From assembly GCF_034674885.1 (NCBI RefSeq), contig NZ_JAUCDS010000018.1, positions 1 to 64,000 of the forward strand: DNA of 64,000 nucleotides. Direction: 5' to 3'. Position 1 is the stretch's first letter, and every line of letters begins with the position of its first letter. The notes below the pieces were generated by a model, which saw only the letters and a list, made by a program, of their open reading frames with translations, was not told the DNA's origin and did not search any database. This DNA is from Castellaniella sp034674885. Lineage in GTDB: Bacteria > Pseudomonadota > Gammaproteobacteria > Burkholderiales > Burkholderiaceae_B. The translations under genes and the position numbers were made by a program. Positions 29,036-37,884 of the stretch are shown here, piece by piece.

Positions 29036-29508
29036 TGCGTCTGATAGCCAAATGACTGGATGAATCGGCGCCCGGCAGTCATCTGGCCGGCACCCGCCGT
29101 GGTCAGCGGCACTCGGACTTCAGACGGGCTGTCACGCATGTCCTCGACGGCGGCGTCGACACGGATCTCGTAGCCGGCATCGAACAGTGCGTCGGCCAGA
29201 TCGGCAGTCACCTTCAGCGTGCGGCCCGCACCCACACTGGCGCCGGTCACGCCATCCAAGCGCGCGGCCTCACCGGCCGACAGTCGCTTCCAGTCTGCGA
29301 GGTGCTTGTAGTATTTGGCCTTGCCGCCCGCCACCCACAGGGTGCCGGCGTAGGCCCCCTGGGCATCGGTCAGATAGACAGCCAGGTAGGCGCCGTCACC
29401 ACCATAGTTTTTCAAAGTCGTGGACAAGGTCACGGAACGGCCCTGCGCCAGGGCGGGAACGGCCAGGGTAGTGGCGGCCAGCAGGGCCGCAATCGAAACA
29501 GTCTTCAT
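29032..29508 (-). CDS. Secreted DUF2271 protein with a flavinylation motif
   Basis: A 158-residue periplasmic protein with a Sec signal peptide cleaved near 'VPALA-QGRS'. The body fits the DUF2271 family ('YLAVYLTDAQGAYAGTLWV'). Residues 85-91 read DGVTGAS, matching the D-x-x-[S/T]-G-A-[S/T] flavinylation motif in which ApbE attaches FMN to the last Ser/Thr (here S91). ApbE is encoded two genes downstream. The most likely role is a periplasmic flavin electron carrier fed by the membrane reductase next door. The family call is from memory of its pattern; the motif is read directly. Confidence 0.82.
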   Translation of the reverse strand: MKTVSIAALLAATTLAVPALAQGRSVTLSTTLKNYGGDGAYLAVYLTDAQGAYAGTLWVAGGKAKYYKHLADWKRLSAGEAARLDGVTGASVGAGRTLKVTADLADALFDAGYEIRVDAAVEDMRDSPSEVRVPLTTAGAGQMTAGRRFIQSFGYQTQ

Positions 29509-29511
29509 GAG

Positions 29512-29853
29512 TCATTGCTCCGGTGAGAATTCTGACGGGTGCCTTTTCGAACGGCGGCGGCTGCGGTCTTCTGAATCGCGATACTTCATCTTCACGATTT
29601 CCAGCGTCTCGGGATCGAGCTTGGCACGGAAGGAACGGCCCTGGGCGTCCTCGCCACGGACCTCATAGCAGCCATCGTCGATCTTGACGCGCGCCAATTC
29701 CCAGCCCTGGCTGCGCGCCATCCGGGTGACCGCATCGCGGCTCTGCCAGCGCTTGACGGGCACGTCACAATCGTCGTCCGCCCACGCCGGAGCGACTGCC
29801 GCGCCCAGTGAGACCGCCAGCAGGCAGGCGCCAAATCGTCGGTTTACTCGCAT
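29512..29853 (-). CDS. Secreted PepSY-domain protein
   Basis: A 113-residue secreted protein: signal peptide ending 'APAWA', then one PepSY-like domain ('AVTRMARSQGWELARVKIDDGCYEV' in part, 'LDPETLEIVKMKYRD') and a highly charged C-terminal tail. Two cysteines (in 'DDDCDV' and 'DDGCYE') may form a disulfide. It starts at 29853 after GGGAGAACC; upstream in-frame starts lack a ribosome site. It is the first gene of the four-gene operon with DUF2271, the flavoreductase and ApbE, the next gene starting only 3 bases after its stop. Function beyond a role in that system is unknown. Confidence 0.75.
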   Translation of the reverse strand: MRVNRRFGACLLAVSLGAAVAPAWADDDCDVPVKRWQSRDAVTRMARSQGWELARVKIDDGCYEVRGEDAQGRSFRAKLDPETLEIVKMKYRDSEDRSRRRSKRHPSEFSPEQ

Positions 29854-29996
29854 GATCGGTTCTCCCATTTCACGGTCGCCAGACAGCGACCATTCAGTGC
29901 ATGGTAAGAACCACAACCTTGACGCCAGATGAACAGAGGCCGGCTGCCGCCACCAGGTGGCACAAGCCTTGACTCATGTCAAAACGGAATGGGAAA

Positions 29997-30014
29997 CGGC
30001 GCCCAGAGGCGCCG
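29997..30014 (-). terminator. Rho-independent-like terminator after the CoA-transferase gene
   Basis: Perfect 7-bp stem CGGCGCC / GGCGCCG with a 4-base loop; on the minus strand it is followed by a T-rich TTTCCCATTCCGTTTT stretch. It lies about 60 bases past the stop of the CoA-transferase gene at 30073. Confidence 0.6.
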
Positions 30015-30072
30015 CCGGATTCGAACCCGATCGTCCATGGAGCAGGGCTTTCGATCGGCCCCGGCCGGACGC

Positions 30073-31365
30073 TCAGACCACGCCCTGTTCCCGAAGAGCC
30101 TGGATATCGCCAGGCGCCAGCCCCAGGACACCCTCCAGCACGTCGACCGTATGCTCGCCCAGCGCGGGCGGCGGCAGGCGATAGTCCACCGGCGTGTCCG
30201 AAAGGCGGATCGGGCTGGCCACCAGAGGCACGGCACCGGTTTCCGCATGCGGCATCTCGATGCGCAGGCCGCGCGCCTGCACCTGCGGATCCTGGAACAC
30301 CTGTTCGACCGCATTGATGGGACCACAGGGCACGGCGCGGGATTCCAGCGCCGCAATCCACTGCGCCGTGGTCCGTGCCGTGGTCAGGTGACGCAGGATG
30401 GGAATCAGTTCATCCCGGTGTTCCACCCTACCCCGATTGGTGGCGAAGCGAGCATCGGCGGACAGGTCCGGTCGACCGGCTTCCTCGCAAAAGCGTGCGA
30501 ACTGGCCGTCGTTGCCGATAGCCAGAATCATGTAGCCATCGGCCGTCGGGAAATCCTGGTACGGCACGATGCTGGGGTGCGCATTGCCCAGCCGCCCGGG
30601 GCTGCGGCCCGTGGCCAGATAATTCATGGCCTGGTTGGCCAGGCAGGCAACCTGCACGTCCAGCAAAGCCATGTCCACGTGCTGGCCCAGGCCGGTGTGT
30701 TCACGAGCGGCCAGGGCTGCCTGGATGGCATTGGCCGCATACAGGCCCGTCAGAATGTCGGTCAGGGCGACCCCGACTTTCATGGGGCCACCGCCCGCCT
30801 GGTCATCCGGGCGTCCAGTGACGCTCATCAGCCCCCCCAGGCCCTGGACCAGGAAATCGTAGCCCGCGCGTGCAGCATACGGGCCGGTCTGCCCGAATCC
30901 CGTGATGGAGCAATACACCAGGCGCGGATTGATGGTCTTCAGGCTGTCGTAATCCAGGCCGTAGCGGGCCAGTCCGCCCGCCTTGAAATTTTCCACCAGC
31001 ACGTCGGACTGGCGCACCAGCTGGCGGATCAGGTCCTGGCCCTGCGGGCTGGCCATGTCCACCGTGACCGATCGCTTGTTGCGATTGGCGCACAGATAAT
31101 AGGCTGCGACGCGAGATTCCCGGCCCTCGCCATCGGGCATCCAGGGAGGCCCCCAGCCCCGCGTGTCGTCCCCGGCCTCAGGGCGTTCGACCTTGATGAC
31201 GTCGGCGCCCAGGTCACCCAGGATCTGGGTCGCCCAGGGGCCGGCCAGCACCCGCGACAGATCCAGGACCCGAATGTGCGACAACGCTCCTTGTGCCCTT
31301 GCGTCGGGCCGCGCCGCAGCAGACGGTTGCCCGCCTGCCGCCTGGCCGACTGTCTCTTGCGCCAT
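30073..31365 (-). CDS. Class III CoA-transferase (CaiB/BaiF family), probably glutarate-related
   Basis: A 430-residue formyl-CoA-transferase-like enzyme. Family landmarks are 'LDLSRVLAGPWATQ' near the N-terminus, 'GADVIKVERPEAGDD', 'VENFKAGGLARYGLDY' with the catalytic-site region, and 'GPYAARAGYDFLVQGLGG'. It sits 10 bases downstream of gcdH, the same pairing as in bacteria where the protein activates glutarate to glutaryl-CoA using succinyl-CoA (inference from context and from the human SUGCT homologue). The ATG at 31365 follows AGAGG; an ATG 21 bases upstream lies inside gcdH. The exact acid substrate cannot be read from sequence. Confidence 0.88.
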   Translation of the reverse strand: MAQETVGQAAGGQPSAAARPDARAQGALSHIRVLDLSRVLAGPWATQILGDLGADVIKVERPEAGDDTRGWGPPWMPDGEGRESRVAAYYLCANRNKRSVTVDMASPQGQDLIRQLVRQSDVLVENFKAGGLARYGLDYDSLKTINPRLVYCSITGFGQTGPYAARAGYDFLVQGLGGLMSVTGRPDDQAGGGPMKVGVALTDILTGLYAANAIQAALAAREHTGLGQHVDMALLDVQVACLANQAMNYLATGRSPGRLGNAHPSIVPYQDFPTADGYMILAIGNDGQFARFCEEAGRPDLSADARFATNRGRVEHRDELIPILRHLTTARTTAQWIAALESRAVPCGPINAVEQVFQDPQVQARGLRIEMPHAETGAVPLVASPIRLSDTPVDYRLPPPALGEHTVDVLEGVLGLAPGDIQALREQGVV

Positions 31366-31375
31366 GGACGTGCCT

Positions 31376-32563
31376 CTAGTTTGCAAAGGCGGCGATGCCG
31401 GTGATGGCGCGCCCCAGGATCAGGGCATGCACGTCGTGCGTGCCTTCGTAGGTATTCACCACTTCCAGATTGACCAGGTGGCGGGCGATGCAGAACTCGT
31501 CGGAAATACCGTTTCCGCCCAGCATGTCGCGGGCCGTGCGGGCGATGTCCAGCGCCTTGCCGCAGGAATTGCGCTTGATGATGGAGGTGATTTCCACCGG
31601 CGCGTGGCCTTCGTCCTTCAGGTGGCCGACCCGCAGCACGGCCTGCAGGCCCAGCGTGATCTCGGTCAGCATGTCGGCCAACTTCTTCTGGATCAGCTGG
31701 TTGGCCGCCAGCGGCCGGCCGAACTGCTTGCGGTCCAGCACGTACTGGCGGGCGGTTTCATAGCAGGCCTCGGCTGCGCCCAGGGCGCCCCAGGCGATGC
31801 CATAACGGGCGGAGTTCAGGCAGGTGAAGGGGCCTTTCAGGCCGCGCACATCGGGGAAGATGTTTTCTTCGGGCACGAAAACCTCGTCGAGCACGATCTC
31901 GCCGGTGATCGAAGCCCGCAGGCCGACCTTGCCGTGGATGGCCGGCGCCGAAAGGCCCTTCCAGCCCTTTTCCAGGATAAAGCCGCGAATATCGCCCGCC
32001 TCGTCCTTGGCCCAGACAACGAATACGTCGGCGATCGGGCTGTTGGTGATCCAGGTCTTGGCGCCGCTCAGGCTGTAGCCGCCCGGCACTTTCTTGGCGC
32101 GCGTTACCATGGAACCCGGGTCCGAGCCGTGATCCGGCTCGGTCAGGCCAAAACAGCCGATCCATTCGCCGGAGGCCAGTTTCGGCAGGTATTTTTCCTT
32201 CTGGGCGTCCGTGCCAAAGGCATTGATCGGCACCATGACCAGTGAGCTTTGCACACTCATCATCGAGCGATAGCCGGAATCCACGCGTTCGACCTCGCGT
32301 GCGATCAGGCCGTAGCACACGTAATTCATGCCCGCGCCGCCGTACTGTTCCGGGATCGTCGCCCCCAGCAGGCCCAGTTCACCCATCTCGCGGAAGATGG
32401 CGGTGTCCGTCTTTTCATGACGGAAAGCGTCCTGCACGCGTGGCAGCAGACGGTCCTGGGCATAGGCGCGGGCAGCATCGCGCACCATGCGTTCCGTGTC
32501 GGTCAGTTGCTGATCCAGCAGCAGGGGATCAAGCCATTGGAACTGGGGGCGGGATGAAGACAT
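31376..32563 (-). CDS. gcdH: Glutaryl-CoA dehydrogenase
   Basis: A 395-residue acyl-CoA dehydrogenase that turns glutaryl-CoA into crotonyl-CoA in lysine, tryptophan and glutarate breakdown. The FAD-binding 'CFGLTEPDHGSDP' and 'SGAKTWITNSPIADVFVVWAK' are typical of GcdH. The catalytic glutamate lies in 'YEGTHDVHALILGRAITG', the diagnostic C-terminal motif. It leads a two-gene operon with the CoA-transferase and is divergent from a LysR regulator, the known gcdH-gcdR arrangement. Confidence 0.95.
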   Translation of the reverse strand: MSSSRPQFQWLDPLLLDQQLTDTERMVRDAARAYAQDRLLPRVQDAFRHEKTDTAIFREMGELGLLGATIPEQYGGAGMNYVCYGLIAREVERVDSGYRSMMSVQSSLVMVPINAFGTDAQKEKYLPKLASGEWIGCFGLTEPDHGSDPGSMVTRAKKVPGGYSLSGAKTWITNSPIADVFVVWAKDEAGDIRGFILEKGWKGLSAPAIHGKVGLRASITGEIVLDEVFVPEENIFPDVRGLKGPFTCLNSARYGIAWGALGAAEACYETARQYVLDRKQFGRPLAANQLIQKKLADMLTEITLGLQAVLRVGHLKDEGHAPVEITSIIKRNSCGKALDIARTARDMLGGNGISDEFCIARHLVNLEVVNTYEGTHDVHALILGRAITGIAAFAN

Positions 32564-32649
32564 GCTCAGGCTCCTGAAAGATCAAAGTGATGATTTTGCA
32601 TGCTAACGATATCGCGATGACGAAACAAACGATATAAACTGATGAACCT

Positions 32650-32664
32650 GTGATTTTTTATCAC
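32650..32664. promoter_or_regulatory. LysR-type dyad in the gcdH / lysR intergenic region
   Basis: Inverted repeat GTGAT-N5-ATCAC with the T-N11-A pattern of LysR-family sites. It starts 32 bases upstream of the lysR start and lies in the 118-base AT-rich gap shared with gcdH, so it could serve autoregulation and gcdH control. Confidence 0.5.
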
Positions 32665-32681
32665 TTCACACCAGAACCGTC

Positions 32682-33572
32682 ATGCGCAAACGTCTGCCCA
32701 GCACCACCGCGCTGCAGGCCTTCGAGGCCGCAGCCCGCCACCAGAGCTTTACCCATGCGGCGCAGGAACTCTCGTTGACCCAGGGGGCCATCTGCCGCCA
32801 GATCGCCACACTGGAGGCCTTCGTCGGCGTGCCGCTGTTCGACCGGGTCCGGCGCGGCGTGCGACTGACCGATGCCGGCGAGCGCTACGGCCGGCTGGTG
32901 CGCCGCCAGCTCGATACCATCGAACGGGACTCCCTGGCCATCATGGCGCATCAGGGCGGCGGCGTAGTCGACCTGGCGGTCGTGCCGACTTTTGCCACCC
33001 GCTGGCTGCTGCCTCGGCTGGCCGGCCCCCAGGGCTGCGGCCCAGGGCTGCAGGTGAATATGGCGACCCGCACCCGGCCCTTTCTATTCGACGATACGGA
33101 ATTCGACGCCGCCATCTATTCCGGCGATCCGGGCTGGCCTGGGACCCAGGCCACCTTTCTGATGCGTGAAAACCCCGTGCCGGTCTGCAGTCCCCGGCTG
33201 GCCGACGGCCCCCTGGACGCAGAGGCGATCGCCGCCCTGCCCCTGCTGCAGCAAAGCACTCGCCCAACCGCCTGGCGCGACTGGTTCGCCTCGGCAGGCG
33301 CCAGCGCACCCGCCGACATGGCCGGCATGCGGCTGGAACTGTTTTCCATGCTGTCCCAGGCGGCAGCAGACGGCCTGGGGGTGGCGCTGATCCCGCCCTT
33401 CCTGATCCAGCAGGAACTGGACGACGGCGCCCTGCGCATCCTGAATCCGCACAGTGGCCCGGGACAGCGGGCCTTTCACCTGATCGTGCCCGAGCGCAAG
33501 ACCACGCTGCCCGCCCTGGCGCAGTTCCGGGACTGGCTGGTGGCGCAGACGCAGCCAGACGGGCCGGGCTGA
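32682..33572 (+). CDS. LysR-family transcriptional regulator (GcvA/GcdR-like)
   Basis: A 296-residue LysR-type regulator with an N-terminal winged helix ('ALQAFEAAARHQSFTHAAQEL', 'TQGAICRQIATLEAFVG') and a periplasmic-binding-like sensor domain. The opening 'LPSTTALQAFEAAARH' is typical of the GcvA subgroup. It is divergent from gcdH, so it very likely senses a glutarate-pathway intermediate and controls that operon (inference). The window shows a T-N11-A dyad in the shared promoter region. Confidence 0.9.
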   Translation: MRKRLPSTTALQAFEAAARHQSFTHAAQELSLTQGAICRQIATLEAFVGVPLFDRVRRGVRLTDAGERYGRLVRRQLDTIERDSLAIMAHQGGGVVDLAVVPTFATRWLLPRLAGPQGCGPGLQVNMATRTRPFLFDDTEFDAAIYSGDPGWPGTQATFLMRENPVPVCSPRLADGPLDAEAIAALPLLQQSTRPTAWRDWFASAGASAPADMAGMRLELFSMLSQAAADGLGVALIPPFLIQQELDDGALRILNPHSGPGQRAFHLIVPERKTTLPALAQFRDWLVAQTQPDGPG

Positions 33573-33595
33573 CACACGCCCGGCCCAGGCGCACG

Positions 33596-34960
33596 CTATT
33601 GCAATGCGCGCGTCACTTCGTCCAGGGACTGCGCGAAACGATCCGCCAGAGTGTTGACCTGCGCCTCGGTGATGATCAGGGGCGGGCAGAAGGCCACGCT
33701 GTCCTGGATGCCGCGCAGAATCAGTCCATTGTCCTGGGCCTGGCGCACGACCATCGCCCCCGCCTTGCCCAGCGGATCGAAGGGAGTGCGGGCTGCCTTG
33801 TCGGCAACCAGTTCGACGGCGGCAATCAGCCCCACGCCGCGCACTTCGCCCACCAGCGGATGGCCGGACAGCTCCCGCAGCCGGCGCTGCAGCACGGCCC
33901 CCACTGCGAAGGCATTGTCCACCAGGCCGCGTTCCTCGATGACACGGATGTTTTCAAGCGCGACCGCCGTCGCCACGGGATGGCCGCTGGCGGTGTAGCC
34001 GTGCCCGAAGCTGCCCAGCTCGCCGCTGTGGCGAATCAGGACGGAGGCGACTTTCTCGTTCATCAGCACCGCCGCCAGCGGCAGATAGGACGAGGTCAAC
34101 TGCTTGGACAAGGTCATGAAATCGGGTTCGATGCCAAACAGATCCGAAGCGAACAGGCGGCCCGTGCGTCCGAAGCCGGTAATGACCTCGTCGGCGATCA
34201 CCAGCACGTCGTACTTGCGGCACACCGCCTGCATCTTGGGCCAGTAGGCTTCGGGGGGCACGATCACGCCGCCGGCGCCCATGACGGGTTCACCGATGAA
34301 GGCTGCCACCGTGTCCGGGCCTTCCTTCAGGATCAGCGCCTCGAGTTCGGCTGCCAGGCGGTCGCCGAATTGCGCCTCGGTCTCGCCAGGCTGGCCCTCG
34401 TGGTACCAATGCGGGCAGCGCACGTGGTGGATGCGGGGCAGCGGCAGATCGAAGCTGCGGTGGTTGCCCGCCAGCCCCGTCAGGCTGGCTGAGGCCACGG
34501 TCACGCCGTGATAGCCACGCTCGCGGGCGATGATCTTCTTTTTCTCGGGACGGCCCAGCGCATTGTTGTAGTACCAGACCATCTTGACGATGGTGTCGTT
34601 GGCCTCGGACCCGGAATTGGTGAAGAAGGCCTGGGCCATGCGCCCGCCGGTCAGGTCGATCAGCTTTTCCGCCAGTTCGATGGACGGGACGTTCGATTTC
34701 TGGCTGAACGTGTGATAGAAGGGCAGGTTCTGCATCTGGCGATAGGCAGCCTGCGCCAGGCGGGGTTCGCTGAACCCCACTGCGACGCTCCAGAGCCCGG
34801 CCATGCCCTCGATGTATTGCTTGCCGTCCGTATCCTGGACGTAGATCCCATCGCCGCGCTCCATGATGCAGGGGCCCTCCTCGCGCAGGCGCTGAGCGTT
34901 GGTGTAGGAATGGAATTGATAGGCCACATCGCTGTGAGCCAGGCTATCGGATGCATTCAT
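33596..34960 (-). CDS. Class III omega-aminotransferase (putrescine/beta-alanine-pyruvate type)
   Basis: A 454-residue PLP enzyme. The cofactor lysine is in 'LSKQLTSSYLP', preceded by 'LVIADEVITGFGRTG' with the PLP aspartate, and 'FFTNSGSEANDTIVKMVWYYNN' typical of the subgroup that transfers amino groups from putrescine, GABA or beta-alanine to pyruvate (as SpuC). The ATG at 34960 begins 'MNASDSLAHSD'; the frame is open far upstream but without resemblance. It is next to a MocR regulator and GabT, so it probably acts in polyamine or GABA breakdown. Confidence 0.9.
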   Translation of the reverse strand: MNASDSLAHSDVAYQFHSYTNAQRLREEGPCIMERGDGIYVQDTDGKQYIEGMAGLWSVAVGFSEPRLAQAAYRQMQNLPFYHTFSQKSNVPSIELAEKLIDLTGGRMAQAFFTNSGSEANDTIVKMVWYYNNALGRPEKKKIIARERGYHGVTVASASLTGLAGNHRSFDLPLPRIHHVRCPHWYHEGQPGETEAQFGDRLAAELEALILKEGPDTVAAFIGEPVMGAGGVIVPPEAYWPKMQAVCRKYDVLVIADEVITGFGRTGRLFASDLFGIEPDFMTLSKQLTSSYLPLAAVLMNEKVASVLIRHSGELGSFGHGYTASGHPVATAVALENIRVIEERGLVDNAFAVGAVLQRRLRELSGHPLVGEVRGVGLIAAVELVADKAARTPFDPLGKAGAMVVRQAQDNGLILRGIQDSVAFCPPLIITEAQVNTLADRFAQSLDEVTRALQ

Positions 34961-34983
34961 GGCTGGATCCCTTTTGGGCGAAG

Positions 34984-36474
34984 TCAAAGATAAGCGCCAA
35001 TCACGCGCGCAAGCACGTCGAAGGCGGGCCGGATTTCTTCCGGGGTGACCCCGGCGTAACCCAGCAATAAACCAGGGCGGGCATGATCCCGCCCCAGGTA
35101 ATAGGTACTCAGGGCGCGCGTCACCACCCCCTGCTGCAGGGCGTCGCGTACCACCAGGGTGTCGTCCACGCCTTCGGGCAAGGCCAGTATCAGGTGCAGG
35201 CCGGCCTCGCCTCCGACGATTTCCAGCGTGTTGCCGAAATGATGGCGGATCTGTTCGATCAGGCAGGTGCGGCGTTCCTCGTAGCGGCGCCGGACACGGC
35301 GGATGTGCTGCGCCAGATGCCCCTCGCGAATGAATTCCGCCAGAACCGCGTGATTCATCATGTTGCCCTCGCGGTACAACTCGGCCACGGCGTCTGCCAC
35401 CGCCCCTGCCAGCGGTTCCGGCACCACCAGGAACCCGACCCGCAGACCGGGGCACAGGGTCTTGCTGAAGCTGCCCGCGTACAGCACACGGCCCGAATCG
35501 TCCATGCCCTGCAGGGACGCCAGCGGCCGCCTGCCATAACGGAATTCGCTGTCGTAGTCGTCTTCGACGATCCAGCAGGACACCTGGCGCGCATAGTCCA
35601 GCAGCATGCGCCGCCGAGCCAGGCTCATCACCATCCCCAGGGGGTACTGGTGCGACGGCGCCACCACGATCAGGCGCGGCGGGCGGGCGCGTTCCGCCTC
35701 GCCGGGGCAGATGCCTTCCTCGTCGACGCGGATCGGCACCAGGCGCAGCCCCGCAGTCAGCAAGAGATTGCGCACCCCCCAATAGGCAGGTTCCTCGATC
35801 CAGACCGTATCGCCCGGATCACACAGCAGCCGGATGGCCACGTCGATGCCCTGGTGAATGCCGGTGGTCATCACGACCTGCTGGGCCGAACTGCGCACGG
35901 CGCGCACGCTGCCCAGGTAATCCGAGATCGCCTGGCGCACGGGGCCGTAGCCGCCTGCGGGAGCGTAGCGCATCAGATCCCAGGGTTCGCTGCGCCACAG
36001 CCGGTTCTGGATCCTGGACCAGGTCTTCAGCGGAAACTCGCGCACGTCGGGAATCCCCGGCATGAAAGCCCCCGCCTGCAGATTGGAAAAACCCAGCCGC
36101 GACACCAGCGCGCGCCCCCGGCGCGACAGGTTGTGCATGCTGTCCGGATGGGTCGCCGCCGAATCGGTCGCATCGCCCCGGGCGGCAGGCGGGTCGACCA
36201 GATCCTGGCTGATGTCCTGGACATAGGTGCCCCGGCCCACGCCGGCATGCACGTAGCCTTCCTCGGACAACTGGTCGTACACCTGCAGCACGGTATTGCG
36301 CGCGATTTCCAGTTCGGCGGCCAGATCGCGCGAGGACGGCAGGCGGGCTCCGGCCGGCAGATGGCCTTCCAGAATGGCTCTACAAATCAACTGATACAAA
36401 CGATGATAAGCAGGACTATCCCCGGAGTTGCCAAAGTTCTGGAGCAACCATTCAGAGAGGATAAAGGATTCCAA
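34984..36474 (-). CDS. MocR/GabR-family transcriptional regulator
   Basis: A 496-residue chimera: an N-terminal GntR winged helix (about residues 20-90, 'LPSSRDLAAELEIARNTVLQVYDQL') joined to an aminotransferase-like domain with a PLP lysine in 'GSFSKTLCPGLRVGF'. GabR-type proteins use PLP-GABA adducts to switch on gabT. The gene is divergent from gabT (105-base gap) and is followed by a second aminotransferase in its own direction, so both enzymes are likely targets (inference). Confidence 0.92.
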   Translation of the reverse strand: MESFILSEWLLQNFGNSGDSPAYHRLYQLICRAILEGHLPAGARLPSSRDLAAELEIARNTVLQVYDQLSEEGYVHAGVGRGTYVQDISQDLVDPPAARGDATDSAATHPDSMHNLSRRGRALVSRLGFSNLQAGAFMPGIPDVREFPLKTWSRIQNRLWRSEPWDLMRYAPAGGYGPVRQAISDYLGSVRAVRSSAQQVVMTTGIHQGIDVAIRLLCDPGDTVWIEEPAYWGVRNLLLTAGLRLVPIRVDEEGICPGEAERARPPRLIVVAPSHQYPLGMVMSLARRRMLLDYARQVSCWIVEDDYDSEFRYGRRPLASLQGMDDSGRVLYAGSFSKTLCPGLRVGFLVVPEPLAGAVADAVAELYREGNMMNHAVLAEFIREGHLAQHIRRVRRRYEERRTCLIEQIRHHFGNTLEIVGGEAGLHLILALPEGVDDTLVVRDALQQGVVTRALSTYYLGRDHARPGLLLGYAGVTPEEIRPAFDVLARVIGAYL

Positions 36475-36508
36475 ATTGGCCCCATTAATTTTATTTAAAT
36501 GGATCTAT

Positions 36509-36534
36509 TTGACAAACCAAAAGATCAGTATAGT
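36509..36534 (+). promoter_or_regulatory. Candidate gabT promoter with short spacer
   Basis: A perfect -35 hexamer TTGACA (36509-36514) is followed by TATAGT (36529-36534), but the spacer is only 14 bases rather than 17. A sub-optimal spacer would suit a promoter that needs an activator such as the divergent MocR protein. The pair could also be coincidental. Confidence 0.35.
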
Positions 36535-36579
36535 GAAAAAAAACGAGTGCGGAAATACCCCGCCTACCTGGAGACACAC

Positions 36580-37848
36580 ATGACGGACATGAATCAGGAT
36601 TGGCAGCAGCGCAAGAACGCAGCGATCCCCAACGGCATCGGCATCACCTGTGATTTCTACGCCAAGCGCGCGCTGAACGCGGAACTCTGGGACGTCGAAG
36701 GCCGGCGCTACATCGACTTCGCGGCCGGTATCGCCGTCGCCAACACCGGACATTGTCACCCCCGCATCGTCCAGGCCATCCGCGATCAGCTCGACGCCTT
36801 CACCCACACGGCATTCCAGGTCGCCCCGTACGGGTCGTACGTCCAGCTGGCCGAGCACATCAACCGCCTGACGCCCGGCAGCCACGCCAAGAAGACCGCC
36901 TTCTTCACCACCGGCGCCGAAGCGCTGGAAAACGCCGTCAAGATCGCCCGCGCCGCCACGGGCCGCACCGGCGTCATCGCATTTTCAGGGGCCTTCCACG
37001 GGCGGACCTTCATGGGCATGGCCCTGACCGGCAAGGTCGCCCCCTACAAACAGGACTTCGGCCCGCTGCCGGCCGAGGTCTACCACATCCCCTTTCCCAG
37101 CGCCCTGGACGGCGTGACCGTGCGGGATTCCCTGAAGGCGCTGGACCTGTTGTTCAAGGCCGACATCAGCCCGTCGCGGGTGGCCGCCATCGTCATCGAA
37201 CCCGTCCAGGGCGAAGGCGGATTCAACGTTGCGCCCACCGAATTGCTGCAGGCGCTGCGCCAGCGCTGCGACGAACACGGCATCCTGCTGATCGTCGATG
37301 AAGTCCAGACCGGCTTTGCCCGCACCGGCAAGATGTTCGCCATCGAACATTCCGGCGTGACACCCGACCTGATCACCATGGCCAAGAGCCTGGCGGGCGG
37401 CATGCCGCTGTCGGGCGTGTGCGGGCGAGCCGAACTGATGGACGCCGCCCCGCGCGGGTCGCTGGGCGGCACCTACGCCGGCAACCCCCTGGCCATCGCC
37501 GCCGCCCTGGCAGTGCTGGACATCATCCGCGACGAAGACCTGATCGCCCGGGCCGACACGCTGGGCAGCCGCCTGAAACACGCATTGGCCGAACGCCAAC
37601 ACCCCCGTATCGTCGACATCCGCGGGCTGGGCGCCATGGTCGCAGCCGAGTTCCGCCACCCGGACGGCAGCCCCGACCCGGACACCGCCTCCGGCATCCA
37701 GCGCCGCGCCCTGGAGCGCGGCCTGGTCCTGCTGACCTGCGGCGCCTATGGGAACGTCATCCGCTTCCTGTTTCCCCTGACAATCCCGGATGGCCTGCTC
37801 GACGAAGGTCTGGCTATCCTGATGGATGCGATGGCCGATCCGGCCTAA
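36580..37848 (+). CDS. gabT: 4-aminobutyrate aminotransferase
   Basis: A 422-residue class III aminotransferase that converts GABA (and often 5-aminovalerate) to the semialdehyde using 2-oxoglutarate. The PLP aspartate lies in 'LLIVDEVQTGFARTG' and the lysine in 'MAKSLAGGMPLSG'; 'FFTTGAEALENAVKIARAATGR' is a GabT signature. The ATG at 36580 follows TGGAG; 27 codons of open frame upstream have no resemblance. It is followed after 36 bases by an ABC importer of the polyamine type, suggesting coupled uptake and breakdown. Confidence 0.93.
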   Translation: MTDMNQDWQQRKNAAIPNGIGITCDFYAKRALNAELWDVEGRRYIDFAAGIAVANTGHCHPRIVQAIRDQLDAFTHTAFQVAPYGSYVQLAEHINRLTPGSHAKKTAFFTTGAEALENAVKIARAATGRTGVIAFSGAFHGRTFMGMALTGKVAPYKQDFGPLPAEVYHIPFPSALDGVTVRDSLKALDLLFKADISPSRVAAIVIEPVQGEGGFNVAPTELLQALRQRCDEHGILLIVDEVQTGFARTGKMFAIEHSGVTPDLITMAKSLAGGMPLSGVCGRAELMDAAPRGSLGGTYAGNPLAIAAALAVLDIIRDEDLIARADTLGSRLKHALAERQHPRIVDIRGLGAMVAAEFRHPDGSPDPDTASGIQRRALERGLVLLTCGAYGNVIRFLFPLTIPDGLLDEGLAILMDAMADPA

Positions 37849-37884
37849 CATCGTCCGACCACCTGCCCCCGGAGACCGCCCCTG

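Noticed and set aside
30014..30050. tRNA-like T-loop GGTTCGAATCC on the minus strand
   Set aside because: No acceptor stem, anticodon arm or matching T stem could be formed around it. It lies in an ordinary gap before the CoA-transferase stop and is judged a chance match.
33596..35782. Extended start for the omega-aminotransferase gene far into the MocR gene
   Set aside because: The added N-terminus overlaps the MocR coding region on the same strand in another frame and has no family resemblance. The ATG at 34960 gives a normal-length enzyme.
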